Positions 43,674 through 52,360 of a stretch of DNA of 64,000 nt are shown one piece after another. Source of the DNA: CBDVBZ01 sp965372355 (GTDB lineage: Bacteria > Krumholzibacteriota > Krumholzibacteriia > WVZY01). The notes below the pieces were generated by a model. The model had not been told where the DNA came from. It was given only the letters and a program-made list of their open reading frames with translations, and ran no database searches. The stretch covers positions 1-64,000 of the forward strand of contig CBDVBZ010000001.1 in the NCBI GenBank assembly GCA_965372355.1, in the 5' to 3' direction. The position numbers were made by a program, and so were the translations under genes. Position 1 is the first letter of the stretch. Each line of letters starts with the position of its first letter.

Positions 43674-45542
43674 GTGAGGCTCTTCTTACTCCTGGCGATG
43701 GCATGCGTGGTTTGTGCGGCCGATACGGGTTCGTCGGTGGGGCAAACCCTTGCGGCGCGTGACTCGTCGCGTGTGTTGACGAGGGCGGATGAGGGAGAGC
43801 GGGTTTTCGCGTCGAGCCCTTTCGATACCATCGACGCCGAGGAATACGCAAAACCGAGGTCGTTTTCACTCGACAATTTTATGGAGTCGATGTCGGCCTA
43901 CCTGATCGGCAGAACCGGTCCTATTGGCGCCCAGGCCTCATTTTCGAGATATGGTCTGGGACGCGGCAGAGGACTGGTCTACCTGGGTAGTGTGCTTCTC
44001 AACGACCCACAGGATGACCGTGTACCGCTTGCCCTGACACAGACGACCTCGATCGGGGAACTTATCATGGGTGAGACTCCGGGACGGCACCTCGCGGGCC
44101 AGACAAACATCGAGGGCGTTATGCATATCATCGAACCGCGCGAGATGGAGCACGAGCCGGTGGCTGCGCTTTATCTATCCAAGGGCGACCACCAACTTAA
44201 ACAACGCCGCTTTAGGTACTCGTCACCGCGGAAGCTGGCGGGGATCGACTTTGGGTATGACGAGCTCCGTAACGACGGGTACAACTTCGATGCAACCGGC
44301 AACATCGATCTGGAAGGACTGGGGTTCGGGAGCTCGACCACAAGGGCGTCCAATGGCGATATCAGGGGCGTGTTCCCCAGCGGCGAAAGGTACCGGTTTG
44401 CGCTGCGACAGTTTCAGACGACGTTTCAGGGCGACACGCTCGATCCGTTTTCGGAGAATCGACGTGAAGGGTTTATCGCTCTTGCACAGGCGTCGGCCGG
44501 CGTTTTTATGATTGACTTCTACGGTCGTAACTACAAGGTATCGACCCGCGACTCGGTGACGATGAACGAGACAACGTCGCTTGCAGTGACCGTGCCGCTC
44601 TCCACCGACACAGGTCGTCGCTTCGTCGTTGGTTTCGGATACGAGAACATCAACTCGACGCAGGACATCGCGAACGGCTCGACGAGAGATCGGCTGCGGA
44701 AGGTTTCAGGAAGTTTCTCGGCGGGCTCGCCGGTTGGGGACAAGACCGTGGTCGAGGTTGGAGCCGACGTCTCGACCCAGTACAAATACGCCTGGGGCTG
44801 GGGCGCCCATGTGTCCGCGAACCGTCAGCTGAGCCCGGCCAACCGGTTAACGATCGTGGGAAAACGCGGATACCGGCTGCCGAACCTCAGCGAGCTGTTT
44901 CTGCCGCTTCATCGACTGGGTTCATCGGCCCCGGGGGACACAAACAACGTCGTGGGGAACACAGAACTCGAGAGCGAGTCGTCGCTCGAGGCGACGCTTC
45001 AGCTGTACTCCGATCTAGGGGCAGCCAGGAACGAGCTGCGAGCCACTGTGATTCGCGTTCGCAACCCGATTCTCTCCGTCGAGGTTAGTTCGACCCCCCA
45101 TTCGCTCTCCCAATCCACGAACACCGATGCGCAGGGGTTGCAGATCATCGAGGACCGGCTGCGAATCGTGAGTACGCGCTGGGGATTCGAGTTCTATGTC
45201 GACGGTGGCGTGATCGTGGCAATCGGCGACCGGGATCGGTATTTCCAGGGTGTGCCCAACGTCCGGGCGGTCGTCGCAGCGTCGGTTGGCCGATCTCTTT
45301 TTAAGGATACGAGTCATATCCTCCTGGGCGCAGAGTATCTGTACAGCGGATCGCGCGTCGCCGGCGGAGCGGAAGTGTCACCTTACGACGTGTTCAACCT
45401 GAAGTTGGAGGGCAGGCTCATCGATGCCCATCTGTATCTGCTGTGGATGAACGTGTCCGACAACCGCTACGAGACGATTTGGCCGTATCTGATGACGCCC
45501 CGAACATTCGTATACGGCATCCAGTGGACCCTATATAACTAG
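43674..45542 (+). CDS. TonB-dependent-type outer-membrane receptor
   Basis: 622 residues, GTG start. Signal peptide LFLLLAMACVVCAA. After a short linker comes a plug-like domain (SFSRYGLGRGRGLVYLGSVLLND...VMHIIEP) and a C-terminal barrel with typical late-strand features: KRGYRLPNLSELFLPLHR, VGNTELESESSLEA, LIDAHLYLLWMNVSDNRYE and GIQWTLYN. This corresponds to the R-x-P-N-L-x-E-L and GNxxLxxE motifs of TonB-dependent receptors. No clear TonB box was identified in the linker. It is coupled to the S-component-like gene; a BtuB-like cobalamin or other cofactor role is a guess. Confidence 0.8.
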   Translation: MRLFLLLAMACVVCAADTGSSVGQTLAARDSSRVLTRADEGERVFASSPFDTIDAEEYAKPRSFSLDNFMESMSAYLIGRTGPIGAQASFSRYGLGRGRGLVYLGSVLLNDPQDDRVPLALTQTTSIGELIMGETPGRHLAGQTNIEGVMHIIEPREMEHEPVAALYLSKGDHQLKQRRFRYSSPRKLAGIDFGYDELRNDGYNFDATGNIDLEGLGFGSSTTRASNGDIRGVFPSGERYRFALRQFQTTFQGDTLDPFSENRREGFIALAQASAGVFMIDFYGRNYKVSTRDSVTMNETTSLAVTVPLSTDTGRRFVVGFGYENINSTQDIANGSTRDRLRKVSGSFSAGSPVGDKTVVEVGADVSTQYKYAWGWGAHVSANRQLSPANRLTIVGKRGYRLPNLSELFLPLHRLGSSAPGDTNNVVGNTELESESSLEATLQLYSDLGAARNELRATVIRVRNPILSVEVSSTPHSLSQSTNTDAQGLQIIEDRLRIVSTRWGFEFYVDGGVIVAIGDRDRYFQGVPNVRAVVAASVGRSLFKDTSHILLGAEYLYSGSRVAGGAEVSPYDVFNLKLEGRLIDAHLYLLWMNVSDNRYETIWPYLMTPRTFVYGIQWTLYN

Positions 45543-45582
45543 GTTCGTGGGGAGCGAGTGAGGCTTTTCCTCGGGCCATGTT

Positions 45583-45680
45583 GGGGGCACGGCGGATGCC
45601 CGAACGGACATTAGGACCGAGCGCTCTAATTGAGCCACTAGCGCGAGGGAGACATGAAGTGAGGGCGTTCGCCGTGCCCC
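45583..45680 (+). repeat. Dispersed intergenic hairpin repeat, copy B
   Basis: Second copy of the element at 37780-37877, in the gap after the TonB-dependent-type receptor gene. Its ends are better inverted repeats than in copy A: GGGGCACGGCG..GCCC on the left and GGGC..CGCCGTGCCCC on the right. The inner part has GCGCT/AGCGC pairing around AATT. No protein-coding potential. Confidence 0.75.
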
Positions 45681-45824
45681 TCACAGGCCGCGGGTGGCGT
45701 CGTCCCGCAAGAGCGCAGCTTGCGAGCACTTGTGGGGTAATCGACGGCAGGGCCCGCAGCCGGCTTGGCCGAACGAGGGGCCTACGTAAGACCTCGTTCC
45801 CTTGCGCAACAGGACAAGGATGGG

Positions 45825-46244
45825 ATGATGCGGAGGATTCTGGGCGGCTTTGTGCTTGTTGCGATCACGCTCGCCATCGGACATTTTGGTGGCGAGTTCC
45901 GTTTCGAAGCGGGTTCACTCCCTCCTGTGGACTCGCTCCTTGCCGTCATCCGCAGCGCGGAGCCGCGGGCAAGGGATTCCAGCCACTCAGAGCCTCGCCC
46001 TGTCCCATCGTCATACCTCGAGAACCCGCTGAAATACCTGTCGGAAGCCCCAACGGACTCCCTCCAGCTGCTTTCCGGCATTGGTCCGGTACTTGCTGAA
46101 AGGTTGGCAAGCGCGCGCAGTGGCAGAAGCTCATTCACTCGTTGGGAAGAGCTTCTCGGCGTCAAGGGAATCGGACCCAAAAAACTCCAGAAACTCAGAA
46201 CTCTGGCCGGCGAATCGGGTGGACGAGCCACCGATCGTCGCTAA
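45825..46244 (+). CDS. ComEA-like helix-hairpin-helix protein
   Basis: 139 residues from ATG 45825 (or 45828), with AAGGA just upstream; the frame is open from 45765. A single N-terminal hydrophobic segment (ILGGFVLVAITLAIGHF) acts as signal or anchor. After a variable linker, the C-terminal ~65 residues carry two helix-hairpin-helix motifs: LSGIGPVLAERLASAR and VKGIGPKKLQKLRTL. This is the arrangement of ComEA DNA receptors for natural transformation. The type IV pilus locus, which can drive DNA uptake, starts 360 bases downstream. DNA-uptake function is inferred. Confidence 0.8.
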   Translation: MMRRILGGFVLVAITLAIGHFGGEFRFEAGSLPPVDSLLAVIRSAEPRARDSSHSEPRPVPSSYLENPLKYLSEAPTDSLQLLSGIGPVLAERLASARSGRSSFTRWEELLGVKGIGPKKLQKLRTLAGESGGRATDRR

Positions 46245-46605
46245 TCACTGAAGTGGCATTTTGCAAAGCTCCTCCGAGGAATTTGCACGCCCGCGGATGA
46301 GGCTAGACGACCGGCAAATGCCGCAATTGGCAGGCAAAGACGGCCCGTGGCCGTCGACAGACGTCCGTGGGCGAATACAACGGGTGTGCCCCGAGGTCTT
46401 TGTTCGAGCACCCAACTGTTCGTGTCATATCAAGTTAAGGGGGCCTTACGGCCCCGAGCGGCGAGCCGCCGAACGGGCCAGGACAGTGCGATAGGGGGCG
46501 CAGTCCCGCCTCCAATGTCGTGGCATAACTCTTGCGGATTTCCGTCGGCCTATTTCATTCGACAGTTGTCCGACCGCATTGCGTTCTTTCCGGAGGAACG
46601 GTCAG
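46245..46605. other. Intergenic region upstream of pilB
   Basis: About 360 bases without a credible gene. It contains several small hairpins: TGCAAA/TTTGCA with CCTC/GAGG near 46262-46286, GGGGCC-TTAC-GGCCCC at 46440-46455, and GCGGC-GA-GCCGC shortly after. The sigma-54 promoter at 46521 is its main recognisable element. I looked for a cyclic-di-GMP riboswitch here and did not find a convincing match. Confidence 0.5.
46521..46536 (+). promoter_or_regulatory. Sigma-54 (-24/-12) promoter of pilB
   Basis: TGGCATAACTCTTGCG matches TGGCAyrNNNNTTGCw with the correct 10-base spacing between GG and GC. PilR, an NtrC-type activator encoded in the same locus, is the likely driver. Confidence 0.8.
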
Positions 46606-48288
46606 TTGCAAGACAAAATCGCTAAGCAACTACTCGAGTCGAGTCTTGTGAGTCAGGAGCAGATGAGCAAGGCGCTCGAGACGCAAAAATCCGATGGTGG
46701 CTCACTCAGCTACAACCTCGTGAAGACGGGCGCGATCTCTGAGAACGCATTCGCCGAATTCATGGGCCAGATCTACAACGTCCCCGCCGTGGATTTGGAA
46801 GAGCACCTTCCCCAAGAGAATGTCGTGGGTATGATTCCCGCCGAAGTCGCGACGAAATTCCAGGTTGTACCCGTGCGCCGTGAGGGCAGAGTGCTTACGG
46901 TCGCGATGGCGAATCCGGACAACATCTTTGCCATCGATGACATCAAGTTTATCACCGGTCTCGAGGTGACCCCCGTGGTCGCAACGGAGACCGCCATCAA
47001 GAAAGCCATCGACGCCATTTATGACTCGGCCGACTCCCTCGCCAGCATCATGAAGGACATGGAGGATGATTTTGAGATCGTCGAGGAGTACGACGACGAT
47101 ATCGGGTCGGAGGATGTTCAGTCATCGGACGCTCCCGTCGTCAAGCTCGTCAACAGCCTGCTGACCGACGCGGTTGGCAAGGGCGCGAGCGATATCCATA
47201 TCGAGCCATATGAGAAGAGCATGAGAGTGCGGTATCGAATCGACGGTATGCTTCACGAGATGATGTCACCGCCGTTCAAAATGCGCGCCGCCATCACATC
47301 GAGGCTCAAGATCATGGCCGAGCTCGATATCGCCGAGAAGCGCGTGCCACAGGACGGTCGTATCAAGGTCCGCATCAACACCAAGCCGATTGACCTTCGT
47401 GTAAGCTCGCTGCCGACGATCTATGGTGAGAAGATCGTGATGCGAATTCTGGACAAGAGCAATCTCGAGATCGATCTCACAAAGCTTGGATTCGAAGTGG
47501 AAGCACTGTCGAAGTTCACCGCCGCCATCGAGCAACCGTACGGCATGGTTCTGGTGACGGGCCCGACCGGTTCCGGTAAGAGTACGACGCTCTACAGTGC
47601 CTTGAACAAGATCAACCGTCCGCACAGCAACATCATGACCGCGGAGGATCCGGTCGAGTACAACCTGGAGGGGATCAACCAGGTCAACGTCCACGAGGAG
47701 ATCGGGTTGACGTTCGCTGCCTCATTGAAGGCATTCCTCCGTCAAGACCCCAACATCATCATGGTTGGTGAGGTCCGTGATCTGGAGACCGCGTCGATCG
47801 CGACCAAAGCCGCCCTCACAGGCCACCTCGTGTTGAGTACGTTGCATACTAACGACGCGGCCAGTTCGATAAACCGACTGATCGATATGGGTATCGAGCC
47901 GTTTCTCGCGGCCAGCTCGATAAACGCCATTGTGGCACAGCGACTCGTTCGGCGTCTCTGCGAAAAATGCAAGCAGGAGGTCACGCTGCACGAGGAGACA
48001 CTCAGGGAAATGGGGATCATGGAGTCACCCGACGAGCTCACGGTATTTCAGTCACGAGGGTGTGTGAGCTGCAACGACACGGGGTACAAGGGACGACTGG
48101 GCTTGTACGAGGTCATGCCGGTGTCTCCAACGATTCGCGAGATGATCATCGACCGGATATCCACGGCAGATATCAAAAAGAAGGCAATCGAAGAGGGAAT
48201 GCTCACGCTCCGGGCGGATGGTCTGGAGAAATTCAAAAAGGGCAGGACGTCACTTGAAGAAGTGTTGAGAGAAACCAGCGAGTATTAG
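46606..48288 (+). CDS. pilB: Type IV pilus extension ATPase PilB
   Basis: Hexameric cytoplasmic ATPase that powers pilus assembly. 560 residues from TTG 46606, chosen because CGGAGGA (46591-46597) sits 8 bases upstream; the open frame starts 9 codons earlier. An N-terminal T2SSE_N domain (QLLESSLVSQEQMSKAL, VPAVDLEEH) is followed by the ATPase core: Walker A GPTGSGKSTTLY, EDPVEYNLEGINQV (Asp box), VGEVRDLETA (Walker B) and a LSTLHTNDA His box. A zinc-binding tetracysteine (RLCEKCK and GCVSCNDTGY) is present, as in PilB/GspE but not PilT. First gene of the pil locus, under its own sigma-54 promoter. Confidence 0.96.
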   Translation: MQDKIAKQLLESSLVSQEQMSKALETQKSDGGSLSYNLVKTGAISENAFAEFMGQIYNVPAVDLEEHLPQENVVGMIPAEVATKFQVVPVRREGRVLTVAMANPDNIFAIDDIKFITGLEVTPVVATETAIKKAIDAIYDSADSLASIMKDMEDDFEIVEEYDDDIGSEDVQSSDAPVVKLVNSLLTDAVGKGASDIHIEPYEKSMRVRYRIDGMLHEMMSPPFKMRAAITSRLKIMAELDIAEKRVPQDGRIKVRINTKPIDLRVSSLPTIYGEKIVMRILDKSNLEIDLTKLGFEVEALSKFTAAIEQPYGMVLVTGPTGSGKSTTLYSALNKINRPHSNIMTAEDPVEYNLEGINQVNVHEEIGLTFAASLKAFLRQDPNIIMVGEVRDLETASIATKAALTGHLVLSTLHTNDAASSINRLIDMGIEPFLAASSINAIVAQRLVRRLCEKCKQEVTLHEETLREMGIMESPDELTVFQSRGCVSCNDTGYKGRLGLYEVMPVSPTIREMIIDRISTADIKKKAIEEGMLTLRADGLEKFKKGRTSLEEVLRETSEY

Positions 48289-48310
48289 CGCAACAAGCGG
48301 AGAGATATGC

Positions 48311-49384
48311 ATGATTAATCTGAGAGAGCTTCTTAACGAGATGATAGAAAAAAAGGCGTCCGACCTCCACATAACGGCCGGACTCCCCCCACAGCTCAGG
48401 ATCGACGGAGAGATTGTGGGTACCGATTATGAGTCGTTGACCCCGGAGAACACTCTCGAGGTTACGTATAGCGTCCTCAACGAGGAACAGCAGAAGCGTT
48501 TCGAGGCCGAGCACGAACTCGATTTCTCGTTCGGCGTCAAGGGGCTCAGTCGCTTCCGCGCAAATGTCTTTCTGCAGCGAGGCGTGACGAGCCTGGCGAT
48601 TCGCCAGATCCCCTACGAGATCCTCCCCATCCGGGAGCTGGGTCTGCCGAAGATTGTCGACGACCTGTCCGAGAAGCAGCAGGGACTCATTCTGGTAACC
48701 GGGCCGACGGGTAGCGGCAAGTCGACCACGCTGGCGAGTGTTATCGACAAGATCAACGAGGAGCGACATAGTCACATTATTACGATCGAAGATCCTATTG
48801 AGTTCGTTCACCAGCACAAGCAGTGCATCGTCAATCAGCGTGAGGTGAGAGCGGACACGGAGAGCTTTCCTACGGCGCTCAAACACGTGCTCCGTCAGGA
48901 TCCCGACGTGATCCTGATTGGTGAGATGCGCGATCTCGAGACCATGGGCGCGGCTCTGACCATCGCCGAGACTGGTCACCTGACCCTGGCCACACTGCAC
49001 ACGAACTCGACGTACGAATCGATCAACCGGATCGTTGACTCTTTCCCCGCTGCCCAGCAGGGGCAGGTCAGGGCGCAGCTTGCGTTCGTTCTCGAGGGAG
49101 TCATTACGCAGCAGCTCATTCCAAGAAAGAACGGCAGGGGCCGTGTGATGGTGTGCGAGGTCATGGTGTGCACACCGGCGATTCGCGCCACGATCCGCGA
49201 CGACAAAATCCATCAGATATACGGACTGATGCAGGCCGGTCAGAAGTTTGGAATGCAGACCATGAATCAGGGTTTGTTCAACGCGTGTATCAAAGGTGAC
49301 ATATCAAACAACGAGGGTCTCCGGCGAAGCCCGGACGTGGAAGAACTAAAGGGCATGCTCGGCGAGCAAGTCAAGACCTGGTAG
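48311..49384 (+). CDS. pilT: Type IV pilus retraction ATPase PilT
   Basis: Retraction motor, 357 residues. The N-terminal PAS-like part opens LRELLNEMIEKKASDLHITAG with PPQLRIDGEI. The core has Walker A GPTGSGKSTTLAS, ITIEDPIEFVH, VGEMRDLETMG-type Walker B (LIGEMRDLET), HLTLATLHTNS, and C-terminal TPAIRATIRDDKIHQIYG. It has no zinc tetracysteine. It lies between pilB and pilC, as in most type IVa loci. Presence of PilT predicts retractile pili able to drive twitching motility or DNA uptake. Confidence 0.96.
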   Translation: MINLRELLNEMIEKKASDLHITAGLPPQLRIDGEIVGTDYESLTPENTLEVTYSVLNEEQQKRFEAEHELDFSFGVKGLSRFRANVFLQRGVTSLAIRQIPYEILPIRELGLPKIVDDLSEKQQGLILVTGPTGSGKSTTLASVIDKINEERHSHIITIEDPIEFVHQHKQCIVNQREVRADTESFPTALKHVLRQDPDVILIGEMRDLETMGAALTIAETGHLTLATLHTNSTYESINRIVDSFPAAQQGQVRAQLAFVLEGVITQQLIPRKNGRGRVMVCEVMVCTPAIRATIRDDKIHQIYGLMQAGQKFGMQTMNQGLFNACIKGDISNNEGLRRSPDVEELKGMLGEQVKTW

Positions 49385-49420
49385 GGGTCCTGCAGCCGCT
49401 GCCCAAAAGAGGGGAAAAAC

Positions 49421-50635
49421 ATGGCCACAACGTTTAATTGGAAAGGTCGCAGCCCAAGCGGGGAGATTCTTGCCGGAGAGTATGTTACCGAGAACAAACA
49501 GGAACTCATCAACTACCTCCGCAAGCGCAAGATCATAATCACTTCTCTAAGAGAGAAGTCCAAGAACATAAACATTAATTTGCCGTTCCTCAGCGCCAAA
49601 GTGGGCGTGAAGGATCTCGGTGTCTTTACGCGACAGTTCTCGACAATGATCAACGCGGGTCTACCGATGGTCCAGTGTCTCGATATTCTCTCGGCGCAGC
49701 TCGACAAAGAGGTTTTCAAGAAGACGGTTTCAACGGTCATGCAAGACGTCGAGGGGGGGGCAACGCTCGCCGAGGCGCTTGGCAAGCACAAGATATTCAG
49801 CCAGCTCTACGTCAACATGGTCGAGGCGGGTGAGGCGGGCGGTATTCTGGACAAGATACTGGACCGTCTGGCCGTCTACCTGGAGAAAGCGGAGGCGCTT
49901 ACTCGCAAGGTCAAAGCCGCGATGATGTACCCGGCCGTGGTCTTCTTCGTGGCGATGGGGGCGACGATATTCATGCTGATGTTTATCATTCCGACGTTCG
50001 CCAGGATGTTTACGGACTTTGGCGGAGACCTGCCGTTGCCGACAAAGGTCGTAATGGCGCTCAGCGACTTTTTGAGGACCAAGTGGTGGTTGCTGGCTGG
50101 TGGCATCACCGCCGCCATCATCTTCTTCAAGCGATTCCACGCGACCGAGGGCGGGAAGCTGCGGATCGATCAGCTCATGCTCAAGACGCCCGTTCTGGGC
50201 CAGGTGATCCGCAAGGCGGCGATCGCACGCTTTACGAGAACTCTGGGCACGCTCATATCGAGTGGTGTGCCGATTCTCAACGGTCTTGATATCACGGCGC
50301 GGACGGCGGGTAACAAGGTCGTCGAGAAAGCCGTGTACGCCACACGCGAGAGCATCAGCCAGGGTAATACCATTGCAGACCCGTTGCGCGCCAGTGGGGT
50401 GTTCCCACCGATGGTGACGCAGATGATCAGTGTCGGCGAGCAAACCGGGGCTCTCGACGAGATGCTCGATAAGATAGCAAACTTCTATGATGACGAGGTG
50501 GATACGGCGGTCGACACACTGACATCGGTCATCGAACCATTGATGATTGTGGTCATGGGTTTCCTTGTAGGCGGAATGCTCATTGCCATGTATCTCCCGA
50601 TGTTCAAGCTGATCAACGTGGTCTCGGGAGGATAA
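49421..50635 (+). CDS. pilC: Type IV pilus inner-membrane platform PilC
   Basis: 404 residues. A short N-terminal cytoplasmic segment (FNWKGRSPSGEILAGEY) is followed by two T2SSF domains. Each has the conserved F-x-R-q-f/L-x-x-l-i-x-x-G-x-p pattern: FTRQFSTMINAGLPMVQCLDIL at about 68-89, and FTRTLGTLISSGVPILNGLD at about 272-291. Three transmembrane helices are visible: FFVAMGATIFMLMFIIPTF, WWLLAGGITAAIIFF and LMIVVMGFLVGGMLIAMYL. It anchors PilB and PilT and transmits force to the pilin pool. Preceded by AGAGGGG. Confidence 0.96.
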   Translation: MATTFNWKGRSPSGEILAGEYVTENKQELINYLRKRKIIITSLREKSKNININLPFLSAKVGVKDLGVFTRQFSTMINAGLPMVQCLDILSAQLDKEVFKKTVSTVMQDVEGGATLAEALGKHKIFSQLYVNMVEAGEAGGILDKILDRLAVYLEKAEALTRKVKAAMMYPAVVFFVAMGATIFMLMFIIPTFARMFTDFGGDLPLPTKVVMALSDFLRTKWWLLAGGITAAIIFFKRFHATEGGKLRIDQLMLKTPVLGQVIRKAAIARFTRTLGTLISSGVPILNGLDITARTAGNKVVEKAVYATRESISQGNTIADPLRASGVFPPMVTQMISVGEQTGALDEMLDKIANFYDDEVDTAVDTLTSVIEPLMIVVMGFLVGGMLIAMYLPMFKLINVVSGG

Positions 50636-50639
50636 GGGG

Positions 50640-52328
50640 ATGGGAGAGGTCGCGACGCGGGGTTCCTTTGATAATCCCCAGGCGCAGAGGGTGTTCCTTG
50701 TATTACGAATGATCGTTCTCGCACTGATTGTCGGTGCGGGAATAATGATTGCGCAGCTTAGCCAGGACAACTTCTCAGCAGGCCCACTCTACGTATTACT
50801 CGTTTTGAGCTACGTTGTCGGGGCCATCTACTACGGCGCTTTGCACCTCGGCGCAAAACCGGTGGTTGCCGTCTGGCTGCTGATGGTCGTGGACGTCGCG
50901 TTAGAGACAGCTTTCATTCATTTCAGCGGCGGGGCCACGAGTCAGTTTTCGCTCGTATTCTGTTTGACCATTATAGCGGCGGCGTTCCTGTTGCAGGTGC
51001 CAGGCGGGCTTGGCATCGCGGTCTTCGCCTCCGTGGGCTACATCTTCTATGGCCTCCTCGAAGTGAAAGGGGTCGTCACACCGTGGGGTCTGGAGAACAC
51101 GCCAGCGAGCGAGCCGTACGGGTACCTGAGAACATACATGCACGTCACCTTGTTCTTTCTCGTCGGAGCTGTTGGGGGGTTTCTGGCCGAGAGAACGAGG
51201 TTGAAAGGGCGACAGCTCCAAAACGCTAAAACGGAGTTAAAACGTCTCAAGGTGGATACGAACAACATTCTCAAAAACATGAGCAGTGGCGTCCTGGTGA
51301 TAAATTCCGACTGTAAGATCCTCACAATCAACCCCGTGGCGGAGCAGATACTCGAGGTTGAGGAAGATACGGTTCAGTCGCTGGATGTGATGGACGCCCT
51401 CGGGCCGTCGATGCACGCCTTCACCGAGGAACTGGTGGGCGCGCTGGATGCAGACGAGAGCAAGAAGCGCCACGAGATGACTATTGAGAGGGAAGGACGC
51501 CGTCCTGTGCCGCTGGGCATCAGCATCTCGCAGCTGGTCGACGACATTGGCGGGAAAACCGGTATCGTGGCGGTCTTTCAGGATCTGACAGAGGTTCGTG
51601 ATATGCAAGAGCAGGTCAGGAAGGCCGACCGTCTCGCGGCGATTGGTCAGCTATCGGCCGGCATTGCGCACGAGATAAGAAATCCGCTGGCGTCGATAAG
51701 CGGTTCGATCGAGATGCTGTCAAACGAACTCAACGTCGACGGAGAAAACCGACGGCTCATGGAGTTGATCGTAAAGGAATCGGATCGGCTCGACGGCATT
51801 ATCAACGATTTCCTCGAGTTCGCGCGGTTGAGACCACCGACATCGGACGAGGTGTCCGTGGAGCAGTGCCTCAACGAAGTGGTGGTACTCCTGAGCAACA
51901 ATACGGGGATCGACTGCAGCATCGGCACTGAGATCGACGAACCCTGCCGAAATCTGCTCGTGCGCTTCGATGAGGAGCAGATGAAGCAGGTGTTCTTGAA
52001 TCTGGGAATAAACGCGTGCGACGCAATGGTGGGTGGTGGGGTGTTGACGATCGGCGCCCGACTTCTTGCCGACCGGTCGCTGTGTATTTCATTCGAGGAC
52101 GAGGGACCGGGGATTCGCGAGGAAGCTCGCGGCCTCCTCTTCGAGCCGTTCTACACGACAAAAGAGGGTGGCACTGGTTTGGGGCTCGCAATCGCCAACA
52201 AGATCGTCGAGGCCCATGGTGGGCGCATAGAAGTGCGCAATCGCGAAGAGGGAGGAGCCGAGTTCTCTGTGATTTTCAAGGGATCCGCGCTGCTAAAACG
52301 AACAAGTGAGTATAGCAAGGTGAGTTGA
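50640..52328 (+). CDS. pilS: Sensor histidine kinase PilS
   Basis: 562 residues. The N-terminal ~190 residues hold about six transmembrane helices, typical of PilS. A PAS domain follows (ILKNMSSGVLVINSDCKILTINPVAEQIL), then HisKA with the phospho-acceptor His344 in AGIAHEIRNPLASI, and HATPase_c with an N-box NLGINACDAM, DEGPGI, and GTGLGLAIANKIVEAHGG. In Pseudomonas and Myxococcus, PilS senses inner-membrane pilin and signals to PilR; the pair lies next to pilA here too. ATG 50640 follows pilC after only 4 bases. Confidence 0.94.
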   Translation: MGEVATRGSFDNPQAQRVFLVLRMIVLALIVGAGIMIAQLSQDNFSAGPLYVLLVLSYVVGAIYYGALHLGAKPVVAVWLLMVVDVALETAFIHFSGGATSQFSLVFCLTIIAAAFLLQVPGGLGIAVFASVGYIFYGLLEVKGVVTPWGLENTPASEPYGYLRTYMHVTLFFLVGAVGGFLAERTRLKGRQLQNAKTELKRLKVDTNNILKNMSSGVLVINSDCKILTINPVAEQILEVEEDTVQSLDVMDALGPSMHAFTEELVGALDADESKKRHEMTIEREGRRPVPLGISISQLVDDIGGKTGIVAVFQDLTEVRDMQEQVRKADRLAAIGQLSAGIAHEIRNPLASISGSIEMLSNELNVDGENRRLMELIVKESDRLDGIINDFLEFARLRPPTSDEVSVEQCLNEVVVLLSNNTGIDCSIGTEIDEPCRNLLVRFDEEQMKQVFLNLGINACDAMVGGGVLTIGARLLADRSLCISFEDEGPGIREEARGLLFEPFYTTKEGGTGLGLAIANKIVEAHGGRIEVRNREEGGAEFSVIFKGSALLKRTSEYSKVS

Positions 52329-52360
52329 CCGCAATCTTTTAGGCAAATGGGGGGAACTGC

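Noticed and set aside
45583..45680. tRNA gene on the minus strand in the dispersed repeat
   Set aside because: Only a D-arm-like stretch and a TTCG are present; no proper anticodon arm or T-arm can be drawn, and the other copy differs at those positions.
46254..46265. TGGCATTTTGCA as a sigma-54 promoter
   Set aside because: The spacing between GG and GC is too short for a -24/-12 element.
46245..46520. Cyclic-di-GMP riboswitch upstream of pilB
   Set aside because: A GCAAAG-like piece is present, but the conserved GEMM core and tetraloop arrangement could not be found.
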